Origin: CAZJQD01 sp964548165 [NCBI: uncultured bacterium]
Lineage (GTDB): Bacteria > UBA8481
Assembly (NCBI GenBank): GCA_964548165.1
Contig: CAZJQD010000024.1
Span: forward strand, 1 to 13,148
DNA: 13,148 nt
Direction of reading: 5' to 3'
The translations under genes and the position numbers were made by a program. The number at the start of each line of letters is the position of its first letter. The first letter of the stretch is position 1. Below are positions 1 through 6,546 of this stretch, piece by piece. Below the pieces are notes generated by a model. The model worked only from the letters and a program-made list of their open reading frames with translations. It was not told the origin of the DNA and made no database searches.

Positions 1-1
1 C

Positions 2-208
2 GTCGTGGAGATGGTCCTGGCCGACCAGGACAGCTGGGACCGGTACGAGGCGGCCCAATGGCTCACCATGCGCCGATGGCTCGACACAAATCCCGATGAC
101 GAGCTCGCGGCAGACGTTCGAGCCCGGCTGACCGCGGAACCCGAGCACTACGCCGCTTACACGCGCGAATACCTGGGCTGGGGCGTGTTCGCGTTGATGC
201 CGCGGTGA
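2..208 (+). CDS. C-terminal end of a probable class I SAM-dependent methyltransferase (5' end outside window)
   Basis: The reading frame is open from the left edge to a TGA at 206-208, so only the last 68 or so residues are visible and the true start lies upstream. The fragment reads as a helical stretch (DSWDRYEAAQW, then RRWLDTNPDDELAADVR) and ends with REYLGWGVFALMPR. From memory, this layout (a D-x-W-D-x-Y-E segment, an R-x-W-L-x-x-N-P segment and a final YLGW-x-x-F segment) is typical of the C-terminus of class I SAM-dependent methyltransferases of the generic 'methyltransferase domain' annotation. The SAM-binding motifs would be in the missing part, so the assignment rests on the tail alone and the substrate cannot be guessed. 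The gene converges on the ATPase gene with a 53-bp gap that shows only a weak 5-bp hairpin (241-253) without a T-tract. Confidence 0.6.
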   Translation, partial: VVEMVLADQDSWDRYEAAQWLTMRRWLDTNPDDELAADVRARLTAEPEHYAAYTREYLGWGVFALMPR

Positions 209-261
209 CGTGAAGGGGACGGGCAGTCACCGGGCAACGCCGGGCCGAGCCCGATGGCCGG

Positions 262-3200
262 CTACAGGACCAGGTACGGGACGAGGGGCTGGAGCGAGGT
301 GATCTTGTCGAGGACGGCGCCCTCGCCTTCCGCGCGGAGACGGCGGATCATGCCGGCCTGGAATGACATGCACCCGTAGAAGGCGAAGCGGAGATCGTCG
401 AGCTCGAGGCCCTCGGCGACGGCGGGCGCACTGGCGGCGATCTCGCCACGGGGCCCGGGAGCTTCCTCCTGTATGGGCGGCGGGGCGGTCTCCGCGGACG
501 GGTCGGCGGAGAGCGGGACATTCGGCCGACGCACGGCATTTCGCGCGGCGCTCGGGGTCGGCGGGAAGAGCCGGGTCCAGGCCTCGCGCGTCAGCGTCTC
601 CCGGCGGACGAGCGGTCCGAGGAGCTCCACCGGCAGGTTGAGCCGGCTGGCCAGCTTGAGCCTGGCCTCTGCGTGGAGCTGTACCAGGAACGCGTTGTCG
701 ACGACGTCGCAATAGGGGATGGGGGGATCGGAGGCGACAGCCACCGTCCCCGCCCTCGCCGTCCCAGCGTCCGCATCCCCCGTGGCGGCATCCTCGATAC
801 CGCCCTCTCCCGGCGAGGCCACGTCCCGCCCGACGGCGTCCTTCGCCGCGGCCGGGTCGGGACCGTCGTGCAGGTGGACGACGTTCTCCGGGTTGAAGAC
901 CTCGGTCGCCAGCCAATCCATGGCCTCGGCGTAGGCCTGTCGCTTCGAGCTCGCATCCTTGCCGCTCATCATCCACGACTGGAAGTGCACCTCGAGGTGG
1001 CGCCGGAAGATGCCCTTGAGGACATCGCGCGCCCCCTCCCTCCCCAGCGGCTCGTCCCAGCGCCGGCGATGACTGCCGCTCTTCATGAGATACTCCTCGA
1101 TGAGCTTGTGGACCTTGACCGAGGGGACGCTGACGAAGACATAGGGGTCGGGCGCTCCCGGCCGGTACTCGAAGAGCGGCCTGAGGCGAATCTGTCCCAG
1201 GGCGGAGTCGTAGCTCTCGATCTCCGTGATCTCGGTGATGCGCCGGCGATTGTCCGCAAACTTGACGATCTGCACGGCGATGTTGAGCCCGGCGACGATG
1301 AGCCGTTGGGCGGCGCTGAGAGGCAGGGCGCTGTTGGCCTCGAGCACCATGTTCTCGAGCCGGACGATCATGTCCATCGTGTTGTTGGAGTGGATCGTGG
1401 AGAGACAGCCGCGGTGGCCGGTGTTCATGGCGTTGAGCATGTCGAGGGCCTCGGGACCGCGCACCTCCCCGACGATGATGCGATCGGGGCGCTTGCGGAG
1501 CGCCAGCCGGATGATGTCGCGGATGCTGATGTCCAGGCCCTCGATGTGACTGGACCGGGCCTCGTAGCGTTCCATGTTCTTGGCGGGCTGATCGTTCGCC
1601 GCGGACTGGCGGCCCATCAGTTCCGGGATGACGTCACGGTGGCGCAGTTGGAGCTCGGCCGTGTCCTCGACCGTGATGATCCGCTCCCTCAGGGGAATGC
1701 TCGACCCCAGGAGATTGAGGAGCGTCGTCTTTCCGGCGCCCGTGGCGCCGCTGACGATGATGTTGAGGCCGGCGCGCACGAAGAGATCGAGCAGGCGGGC
1801 CATCTCCGCGCTGAGCGTGCTCTCGCGGAGCATGTCCTCCAGGCCCATCCGCGTGATGACGAACTTGCGGACGGTGATGGTCGTGCCGTCGATCGAGAGC
1901 GGGGGCAGGGTGACGCCGATGCGCGATCCGTCGCGTAGCCGGGCCTCCACGTACGGCCTCGCCTCGTTAACCTCCTTCCCGGAATACCTCAACATCACGC
2001 TCGCAATCCTCCGGATATGGTCCTCGTCGCGGAAGGTGACGGGCGTGGCGATCAGCCGGCCGTGGATCTCGATGTGGATCTCGTTGTAGCGGTTCACGAG
2101 GATGTCGCTGATGCGCGGGTCGTCGAGGAGAGGCTGGATCGGGCCCATCGCGAACCGGTCATTCACCTCGTCGCTGATCATCAGTTCCTGCTGTCGCAGG
2201 TTCAATTCCCTCCGGGATTGCAGACGGAGGAAGGTCTCGATGTTGCGCTTGATCATGAGGCGCATCTCGGCGTACGCGACGTGAAGGAGGTCCTCCGGGG
2301 TCTCCGGATCGCTGAAGATCTCGGGGCGATACTTGTGAATTCCCTCGAGGAATCGCGCGGTCTCCACCGTGACGAGGCGCTTGAGCTCGCGGATGGCCGG
2401 CTTGCGCGAGAGCTCGCACCAGTCGAAGAGCTCCTGGAGGTCCTCGGGGTATTCCGGCGCGGCGACGCCGCTGGACCCGTGAGAATCGCCCGGATCCGCC
2501 TCCGGAAGAGGCGTTCGCAGTTCCTGGATACGGAGCATGGTGCGGATGCGAACCCGGAGCTCGGCGGCGTTGACGGGCTTGCCCAGGTAGTCGTCGGCGC
2601 CCGCCAGGAACCCCTCCCGGGCCCCTCTCGGGGATCCGCTCGACGTCACGAGGATCACGGGAATGCGCTGGGTCTCGGCACGGGCCTTCAGGCGCAGGCA
2701 GACCTCGTAGCCGTTGAGCTCCGGCAGGATCACGTCCAGGAGGATCAGGTCCGGCCGATCGCGCTCCGCCATCGCCAGCGCGGCGCGGCCATCCGACGCG
2801 AGGCTGACCTGGTAACCCTGCTGTCCCAGCACCAGGGCATTGCTGGCGCGATGCGCGCCGTTCTCCTCGACGAGCATCACCCGGTAACCCTCGCCCTCCG
2901 CTGCCGGGGGCTTCTGGCGGCCCGACGCCCCTCTCGCCGCGCCGCTCGCGCTATGCCGCAAGAGGTACTGCAGGCCGGTGACGCGCCGCAGGCGGGCGCT
3001 GAGCTCCTGCACGCCCACCGGCCGGGACAGGAACTCGTCGACGCCCGCCTGGTGCCCGACCTCGATCGCGCCGCCGTCCCCGGCATCGATGATCATGATG
3101 ACCGGAGGACCGCCGTCCGGCCGGTCCTTCAACTGCCGGCACAAGGCGGCGGCATCGCCGTGCTGGGGACGAGCGGCAACCAGCACCACGTCCGGCGACT

Positions 3201-3393
3201 GGAGCTCGAGGATCGGGAGCAGGTCGTCGAAGCGCTCGCAGGGAACCAGGAGATACTCCCCCAGTCCGTCAATCTGCTCCGCGAGCAACCGGCGTCGCTC
3301 CGGCTCGGGGTCGCAAAGCAGAACCCGCAACCTGCCCTCGCCGAGCCTCGGCACGGGCGGCGGGGGCACCTTCGCTTCCTCAGGTGATTTCAT
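262..3393 (-). CDS. Two receiver domains fused to a CpaF/TadA-type pilus-assembly ATPase, with long C-terminal extension
   Basis: The product is a cytoplasmic motor ATPase of the type II/IV secretion family, CpaF/TadA branch, which powers Tad/Flp pilus assembly in known systems. Numbering from the ATG at 3393: residues ~20-145 form a receiver-like domain that has lost the phosphoacceptor Asp (Ala73) and the conserved Lys (Arg124). Residues ~170-293 form a canonical receiver with Asp220 and Lys272. Residues ~310-400 are a helical linker and ~400-770 the ATPase: Walker A GATGAGKTT (549-557, Lys555), Asp box VEDTAELQ (~575-582), Walker B/catalytic Glu in IIVGEVRGPEA (Glu643) and His box STIHSNN (His668). 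Residues ~780-1043 match no family I know. At 1043 residues it is about twice a normal CpaF. A GTG lies directly before the ATG, and a GTG at 3367-3369 has a better GAGG ribosome site, so the start is uncertain by about 8 codons. It is divergent from the HD-GYP gene; no other tad genes are in view. ATPase assignment is firm; pilus role is inferred. Confidence 0.93.
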   Translation of the reverse strand: MKSPEEAKVPPPPVPRLGEGRLRVLLCDPEPERRRLLAEQIDGLGEYLLVPCERFDDLLPILELQSPDVVLVAARPQHGDAAALCRQLKDRPDGGPPVIMIIDAGDGGAIEVGHQAGVDEFLSRPVGVQELSARLRRVTGLQYLLRHSASGAARGASGRQKPPAAEGEGYRVMLVEENGAHRASNALVLGQQGYQVSLASDGRAALAMAERDRPDLILLDVILPELNGYEVCLRLKARAETQRIPVILVTSSGSPRGAREGFLAGADDYLGKPVNAAELRVRIRTMLRIQELRTPLPEADPGDSHGSSGVAAPEYPEDLQELFDWCELSRKPAIRELKRLVTVETARFLEGIHKYRPEIFSDPETPEDLLHVAYAEMRLMIKRNIETFLRLQSRRELNLRQQELMISDEVNDRFAMGPIQPLLDDPRISDILVNRYNEIHIEIHGRLIATPVTFRDEDHIRRIASVMLRYSGKEVNEARPYVEARLRDGSRIGVTLPPLSIDGTTITVRKFVITRMGLEDMLRESTLSAEMARLLDLFVRAGLNIIVSGATGAGKTTLLNLLGSSIPLRERIITVEDTAELQLRHRDVIPELMGRQSAANDQPAKNMERYEARSSHIEGLDISIRDIIRLALRKRPDRIIVGEVRGPEALDMLNAMNTGHRGCLSTIHSNNTMDMIVRLENMVLEANSALPLSAAQRLIVAGLNIAVQIVKFADNRRRITEITEIESYDSALGQIRLRPLFEYRPGAPDPYVFVSVPSVKVHKLIEEYLMKSGSHRRRWDEPLGREGARDVLKGIFRRHLEVHFQSWMMSGKDASSKRQAYAEAMDWLATEVFNPENVVHLHDGPDPAAAKDAVGRDVASPGEGGIEDAATGDADAGTARAGTVAVASDPPIPYCDVVDNAFLVQLHAEARLKLASRLNLPVELLGPLVRRETLTREAWTRLFPPTPSAARNAVRRPNVPLSADPSAETAPPPIQEEAPGPRGEIAASAPAVAEGLELDDLRFAFYGCMSFQAGMIRRLRAEGEGAVLDKITSLQPLVPYLVL

Positions 3394-3496
3394 CACGTCG
3401 ACCGAAGGCTCGTTTCTCGAGGGACCGGGCCGCAGGACGGCCCTGGCGAGTACCTGACGACAGCGGGTTTCATGAGGTCGACCGAAGGCCCTTTCC
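3388..3496. repeat. Imperfect 29-bp direct repeat pair, 80 bp apart, overlapping the ATPase gene start
   Basis: Copy 1 (3388-3416) and copy 2 (3468-3496) agree at 24 of 29 positions, with the shared core GTCGACCGAAGGC. Copy 1 covers the start codon region of the receiver-CpaF gene; copy 2 lies upstream of it. This could be an operator pair for one regulator or the remnant of a duplicated gene start. The sequence shows the duplication; the role is unknown. Confidence 0.6.
3427..3443. other. Short perfect inverted repeat between the divergent genes
   Basis: GGGCCG and CGGCCC form a 6-bp stem with a 5-base loop, between the two copies of the direct repeat and 34 bp upstream of the start of the receiver-CpaF gene. 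There is no T-tract, so it is not an intrinsic terminator. It could fold in the leader of the minus-strand mRNA or be a protein site, but such a short GC-only stem can arise by chance here. Confidence 0.3.
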
Positions 3497-3522
3497 AGGC
3501 GGTTTTAGGCCGGAGGGCGACC

Positions 3523-3551
3523 TTGGGAAACCACTTCGAGCCAACTATACG
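3523..3551 (+). promoter_or_regulatory. Possible sigma70-type promoter of the HD-GYP gene
   Basis: TTGGGA (3523-3528) and TATACG (3546-3551) match the -35 and -10 consensus at four of six positions each and are separated by the ideal 17 bp. Transcription would start near 3558 and give a leader of about 105 bases that contains both hairpins at 3573-3629. The same A/T-rich spot read on the minus strand gives TATAGT, five of six of a -10 box, but no good -35 partner was seen there. Prediction by eye only. Confidence 0.4.
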
Positions 3552-3572
3552 TGCCGCCACCTCGCGGGAACC

Positions 3573-3629
3573 ATGGGGTCAAGACCTCACGCCACAGGTA
3601 TGGACCCCATCGCGGCGGCGAACCGCGAT
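3573..3629 (+). promoter_or_regulatory. Two adjacent hairpins in the leader upstream of the HD-GYP gene
   Basis: Hairpin 1 has arms ATGGGGTC (3573-3580) and GACCCCAT (3603-3610), a symmetrical 3x3 internal loop, and an inner stem ACCT (3584-3587) / AGGT (3596-3599) closing an 8-base loop. Hairpin 2 has arms ATCGCGG (3609-3615) and CCGCGAT (3623-3629) with a 7-base loop; its first two bases are the last two of hairpin 1, so full formation of the two is mutually limiting. The GGGAGG ribosome site follows 18 bases later. There is no T-run, so neither is a standard terminator. The layout suggests a structured, possibly regulatory 5' leader. I cannot match it to a named RNA family. Confidence 0.45.
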
Positions 3630-3647
3630 CCCGCACAATTCCTTCAT

Positions 3648-3653
3648 GGGAGG
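3648..3653 (+). promoter_or_regulatory. Ribosome binding site that fixes the HD-GYP gene start
   Basis: GGGAGG lies nine bases before a GTG at 3663-3665. The frame is open far upstream (to 3384 and beyond ATG 3600), but those candidate starts lack such a site and would read through the leader hairpins, so GTG 3663 is preferred. Confidence 0.7.
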
Positions 3654-3662
3654 CGACGCCAC

Positions 3663-4727
3663 GTGAACACCGATTTCACCATTCTCCACGCTCGCATCCT
3701 CGTCGTGGACGACCTCGAATCGAACGTCAAGCTGCTGGTCACGATCCTCGTCTCCGCCGGCTACACGACCGTCTCCTTCACCTGCAATCCCCGTGACGTG
3801 CGCGAGCTCCACAGGACGAACCGCTACGACCTGATCCTCCTGGACCTCCAGATGCCCGCCCTGAGCGGCTTCGAGGTCATGGCCGAGCTCAAGGGCATCG
3901 CCCCCGAGGATTACCTGCCGGTCCTCGTCATCACCGCCCAGCCGGAGCTCAAGCTGCACGCGCTCCAGGCCGGCGCTCGCGACTTCATCGGCAAGCCCTT
4001 CGAGATGGCCGAGATCCTGGTACGCGTCCACAACATGCTCGAGGTCAGGCTCCTCGAGCGGAAACTGCGCCAGTTCAACGATCGCCTGGAACGTACGGTC
4101 GAGGAACGGACGGCGAAGCTCCAGGAAAGCTACCTGGAGACGATCTTCGCGATGACGCGCGCGGCCGAGCACAAGGACGAGGAGACGGGCGCTCACCTCA
4201 AGCGGGTCAGCTACTACAGCCGCGAGATGGCCCGCGTTCTCGGCATGGACGCGGAGTTTGTCGATCGGATCTTCGTCGCCAGCCCCATGCACGACATCGG
4301 GAAGATCGGCATTCCCGACAACGTCCTTCTCAAGCCCGGATCCCTGACTCCCGGGGAATGGTTGATCATGAAGACGCACACCACCATCGGCGCGAGGATC
4401 CTCGGCAGCAGCAGCTCGCCGTATCTCATCATGGGCGCCGAGATCGCGCTCCATCACCACGAGCGCTGGGACGGCAGGGGCTATCCCCGGGGCACCAGGG
4501 GGTTGGGCATACCGTTGACGGCGCGCATCATGAACGTCGGCGACGTCTACGACGCCCTGAGAAGCAAGCGGCCCTACAAGCCCGCGTTCGACCATCGGAC
4601 CACCGTGGAGATCATGACGCATGGCGACGGGCGCACGCACCCGGAGCATTTCGATCCGGACCTCCTGGCCGTCTTCGCGCGCACCCACGAATCGTTCCGC
4701 GACATCTTCGAGACCGCCGCGGAATGA
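3663..4727 (+). CDS. Response regulator with HD-GYP domain, cyclic-di-GMP phosphodiesterase
   Basis: The 354-residue protein has a receiver domain (~10-125) with the acidic pair Asp16-Asp17, phosphoacceptor Asp61 in LILLDLQMP and conserved Lys111 in GKP, a short coiled linker (~127-155), and an HD-GYP domain (~157-354). The HD-GYP signatures are intact: HDIGKIGIPD (His210-Asp211), and HHHERWDGRGYPRG (~264-277) with the GYP motif. HD-GYP domains with these metal ligands usually hydrolyse cyclic-di-GMP to GMP; phosphorylation of the receiver by a histidine kinase, not present here, would control it. The domain order is that of RpfG-like regulators. It starts at GTG 3663 with a GGGAGG site and is transcribed away from the receiver-CpaF ATPase gene, which suggests shared regulation of cyclic-di-GMP level and surface-appendage activity. 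That link is inference. Confidence 0.95.
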   Translation: MNTDFTILHARILVVDDLESNVKLLVTILVSAGYTTVSFTCNPRDVRELHRTNRYDLILLDLQMPALSGFEVMAELKGIAPEDYLPVLVITAQPELKLHALQAGARDFIGKPFEMAEILVRVHNMLEVRLLERKLRQFNDRLERTVEERTAKLQESYLETIFAMTRAAEHKDEETGAHLKRVSYYSREMARVLGMDAEFVDRIFVASPMHDIGKIGIPDNVLLKPGSLTPGEWLIMKTHTTIGARILGSSSSPYLIMGAEIALHHHERWDGRGYPRGTRGLGIPLTARIMNVGDVYDALRSKRPYKPAFDHRTTVEIMTHGDGRTHPEHFDPDLLAVFARTHESFRDIFETAAE

Positions 4728-4745
4728 AAGAGGTTCGGACCTGAT

Positions 4746-4787
4746 CGAATCATGATTCGCACCACGGAGACCACAGAGACCACGGAG
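4746..4787. repeat. 14-bp palindrome followed by three 9-bp tandem repeats
   Basis: CGAATCATGATTCG (4746-4759) is a perfect palindrome. Directly after it come three copies of a 9-bp unit, ACCACGGAG, ACCACAGAG and ACCACGGAG (4761-4787), differing at one base. Both lie in the 110-bp gap between the HD-GYP gene and the alpha/beta hydrolase gene. The base composition is less GC-rich than the flanks. It may be a regulator site or an inserted dispersed intergenic repeat; I have an unverified impression that similar 'accacggag' strings recur between genes in other environmental genomes. Confidence 0.6.
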
Positions 4788-4837
4788 GAAAGAATTTTGA
4801 AGAAGCGGGACCAACCAACAGTACCAGGAGATAGAAC

Positions 4838-5701
4838 ATGCCAGAGCTGATCGTCGGACGGGAAAACACCGGGGCCATACGCCTCCACTACGAGGACCAC
4901 GGCGAAGGCTCACCCATCGTCCTCATACACGGCTGGCCGTTGAACGGCCATTCCTGGGAGAAGCAGGTGCCCATGCTCCTGAAAGCCGGCTACCGCGTGA
5001 TCACGTACGACCGCCGGGGATTCGGGGCCTCGAGCCAGCCCTCCACGGGCTACGACTACGACACGCTCGCCGCGGACCTCGACACGCTCATGACGACCCT
5101 CGACCTGCGGGACGCCACCCTGGTCGGCTTCTCGATGGGCGGCGGCGAAGTTGCGCGCTACCTCGGCACCTACGGATCCCAGCGCGTCACCAAGGCGGTC
5201 TTCCTCTCCTCCATCCCGCCCTTCCTCCTCAAGACCCCCGATAATCCCCTGGGAATGGACGGCGCCATATTCGACGGCATTCGGCTGGCCATCGCCGCCG
5301 ATCGTCCCGCCTTCCTCGCGCGGTTCCTGGCCGACTTCTACAACGTCGACATCCTCGGGGGGGAGCTCGTGAGCGCGCACGCCATTCGCGCGAGCTGGAA
5401 CGTGGCGACGGCGGCATCAGCCAAGGGCACCCTGGATTGCGTCGCCGCGTGGCTCACCGATTTCCGGAAGGACCTGACCCGGGTCAACGTCCCGGTCCTC
5501 ATCGTGCACGGCAATGCCGACCGGATCCTCCCCATCGAGTCCACGGGGGTTCCTCTCTCGCAAACGCTCAAGGAATCCCGGTTCGTCGTCGTGGAGGACG
5601 GTCCGCACGGCATCCTCTGGACCCATGCCAGGATCGTCAACGACGCCCTGATGGATTTTCTCAATAGCGGCGCTCAGCCGGTGGAGCATCCGGACCGCTA
5701 G
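4838..5701 (+). CDS. Alpha/beta hydrolase, non-heme chloroperoxidase (perhydrolase/esterase) type
   Basis: The 287-residue protein is a full-length alpha/beta hydrolase with all expected elements: the oxyanion-side motif LIHGWPLNG (~29-37), YDRRGFGAS (~57-65), nucleophile elbow GFSMGGG with Ser99, acid Asp228 in VHGNADRILP and His257 in EDGPHGI. The GWPL and GFSMGGGE segments are those of the cofactor-free 'non-heme haloperoxidase' group, whose members act as esterases and form peracids from small acids with hydrogen peroxide; the natural substrate is usually unknown. No signal peptide is visible, so it is likely cytoplasmic. The ATG at 4838 has AGGAG seven bases upstream. It is probably a single-gene unit: the upstream gap holds a palindrome and tandem repeat, and the downstream gene converges with a 40-bp gap. 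A role in peroxide or sulfur stress is possible but not shown. Confidence 0.93.
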   Translation: MPELIVGRENTGAIRLHYEDHGEGSPIVLIHGWPLNGHSWEKQVPMLLKAGYRVITYDRRGFGASSQPSTGYDYDTLAADLDTLMTTLDLRDATLVGFSMGGGEVARYLGTYGSQRVTKAVFLSSIPPFLLKTPDNPLGMDGAIFDGIRLAIAADRPAFLARFLADFYNVDILGGELVSAHAIRASWNVATAASAKGTLDCVAAWLTDFRKDLTRVNVPVLIVHGNADRILPIESTGVPLSQTLKESRFVVVEDGPHGILWTHARIVNDALMDFLNSGAQPVEHPDR

Positions 5702-5741
5702 CGGGATGCCCTCACACGAGAGGTCGCTGTCGGGCAGGAAT

Positions 5742-6545
5742 TCACCCCGCGAGCGACTTGTAGATCGTGACCGCGCCGGCGGCGAAGAGAGCCGTCACGA
5801 AGATGCTCCTGGTGACGGTCTCGGGGATTCTGTTTCGGACTTTCAGACCCACGAACATGCCGACCAGCGAACCGGCGAAGAAGACGGCGCCTGATGGCAG
5901 GATCTGAGCGTTCAGGTGCTGGACGTTGGAGGCGAGCGCACTGCTGGATACGATGAAGATGGCAAGAAGGGATGTGGACATCGCTCGGTTGAGATCGATC
6001 GAGGTCACGGCCATCAAGGCCGGCACGATGATGAATCCGCCTCCAACCCCGAACATTCCCGACAAGAAACCCGTCACGATCCCGGCGCTCAGCAGTTTGC
6101 CGGAACAGGCAAGAGTAAAGTCCGGGCGACCCCTGTCCGGGGAAATTTTGCAGGCGGCCCATCCGAGCGGAATATCGACCCCTCCGGCACGACCGGCGCC
6201 CAGGGTCCGCACGGCAACCGCGATCAGGATGACAGCGAACAAGACCACTCCGAGCTGCGCGGGCATCAGGGCCCCGGCGTAGCTGCCCAAGGGCGCCGCG
6301 GCCATGCCTCCCACTCCCAGAATCACCGCGGCGCCCCAAAGAATTTGGCCGGACCGCAACCGGGCAAGGGCGCCGAAGAGCGCGGTGGCTCCGACGACAA
6401 GGAGGGAAGCGGCCACCGCCTCACGGAACTGGTAGCCCAGTCCATGCATCAAAAGGGGGACGGCCAGGATCGTCCCGCCTCCAGCAGTGACTCCCATGGT
6501 GAGTCCGACGACTATCCCGGATAAGACCGCCGCGAAGAGGACCAC
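5742..6545 (-). CDS. TauE/SafE (TSUP) family permease, probable sulfite or thiosulfate exporter
   Basis: The product is an integral membrane protein of about 267 residues with roughly eight hydrophobic segments in two inverted halves. Each half carries the family's glycine-rich motif: GLTMGVTAGGGTILAVP near the N-terminus (~14-30) and GFLSGMFGVGGGFIIVP in the second half (~159-175). A polar loop of about 30 residues with two Cys (~118-148) separates the halves. TSUP members export sulfite, sulfoacetate, thiosulfate or related anions across the inner membrane. A longer frame starts inside the preceding gene, but GTG at 6543-6545 is chosen: it lies one base after the stop of the persulfide dioxygenase gene (6547-6549) and precedes the first membrane segment. 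No purine-rich ribosome site is visible, so translation is probably coupled to the upstream gene. Pairing with a CstB-like enzyme, as in the staphylococcal cst operon, supports sulfur-anion export. Confidence 0.92.
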   Translation of the reverse strand: MVLFAAVLSGIVVGLTMGVTAGGGTILAVPLLMHGLGYQFREAVAASLLVVGATALFGALARLRSGQILWGAAVILGVGGMAAAPLGSYAGALMPAQLGVVLFAVILIAVAVRTLGAGRAGGVDIPLGWAACKISPDRGRPDFTLACSGKLLSAGIVTGFLSGMFGVGGGFIIVPALMAVTSIDLNRAMSTSLLAIFIVSSSALASNVQHLNAQILPSGAVFFAGSLVGMFVGLKVRNRIPETVTRSIFVTALFAAGAVTIYKSLAG

Positions 6546-6546
6546 G

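Noticed and set aside
209-261. A possible bidirectional terminator between the converging methyltransferase and ATPase genes (stem CGGGC/GCCCG at 241-253).
   Set aside because: The stem is only 5 bp and no T-run follows on either strand.
3393-3473. A 26-codon minus-strand reading frame from ATG 3471-3473 that ends in a stop overlapping the ATG of the receiver-CpaF gene, like a leader peptide.
   Set aside because: No ribosome site precedes it, the composition is not distinctive, and its ATG comes from the imperfect direct repeat. It is too short to support without conservation.
3581-3610. Resemblance to a GEMM-I cyclic-di-GMP riboswitch (TCACGC followed by ACAGG) in the leader of the HD-GYP gene.
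   Set aside because: The conserved core is interrupted by an extra base, the GGGCAAA part and the second conserved stem with GACGCAAAGCC are absent. The similarity is a few bases only.
5702-5741. A possible terminator between the converging hydrolase and permease genes.
   Set aside because: Only a 4-bp CCTC/GAGG stem without a T-tract was found.
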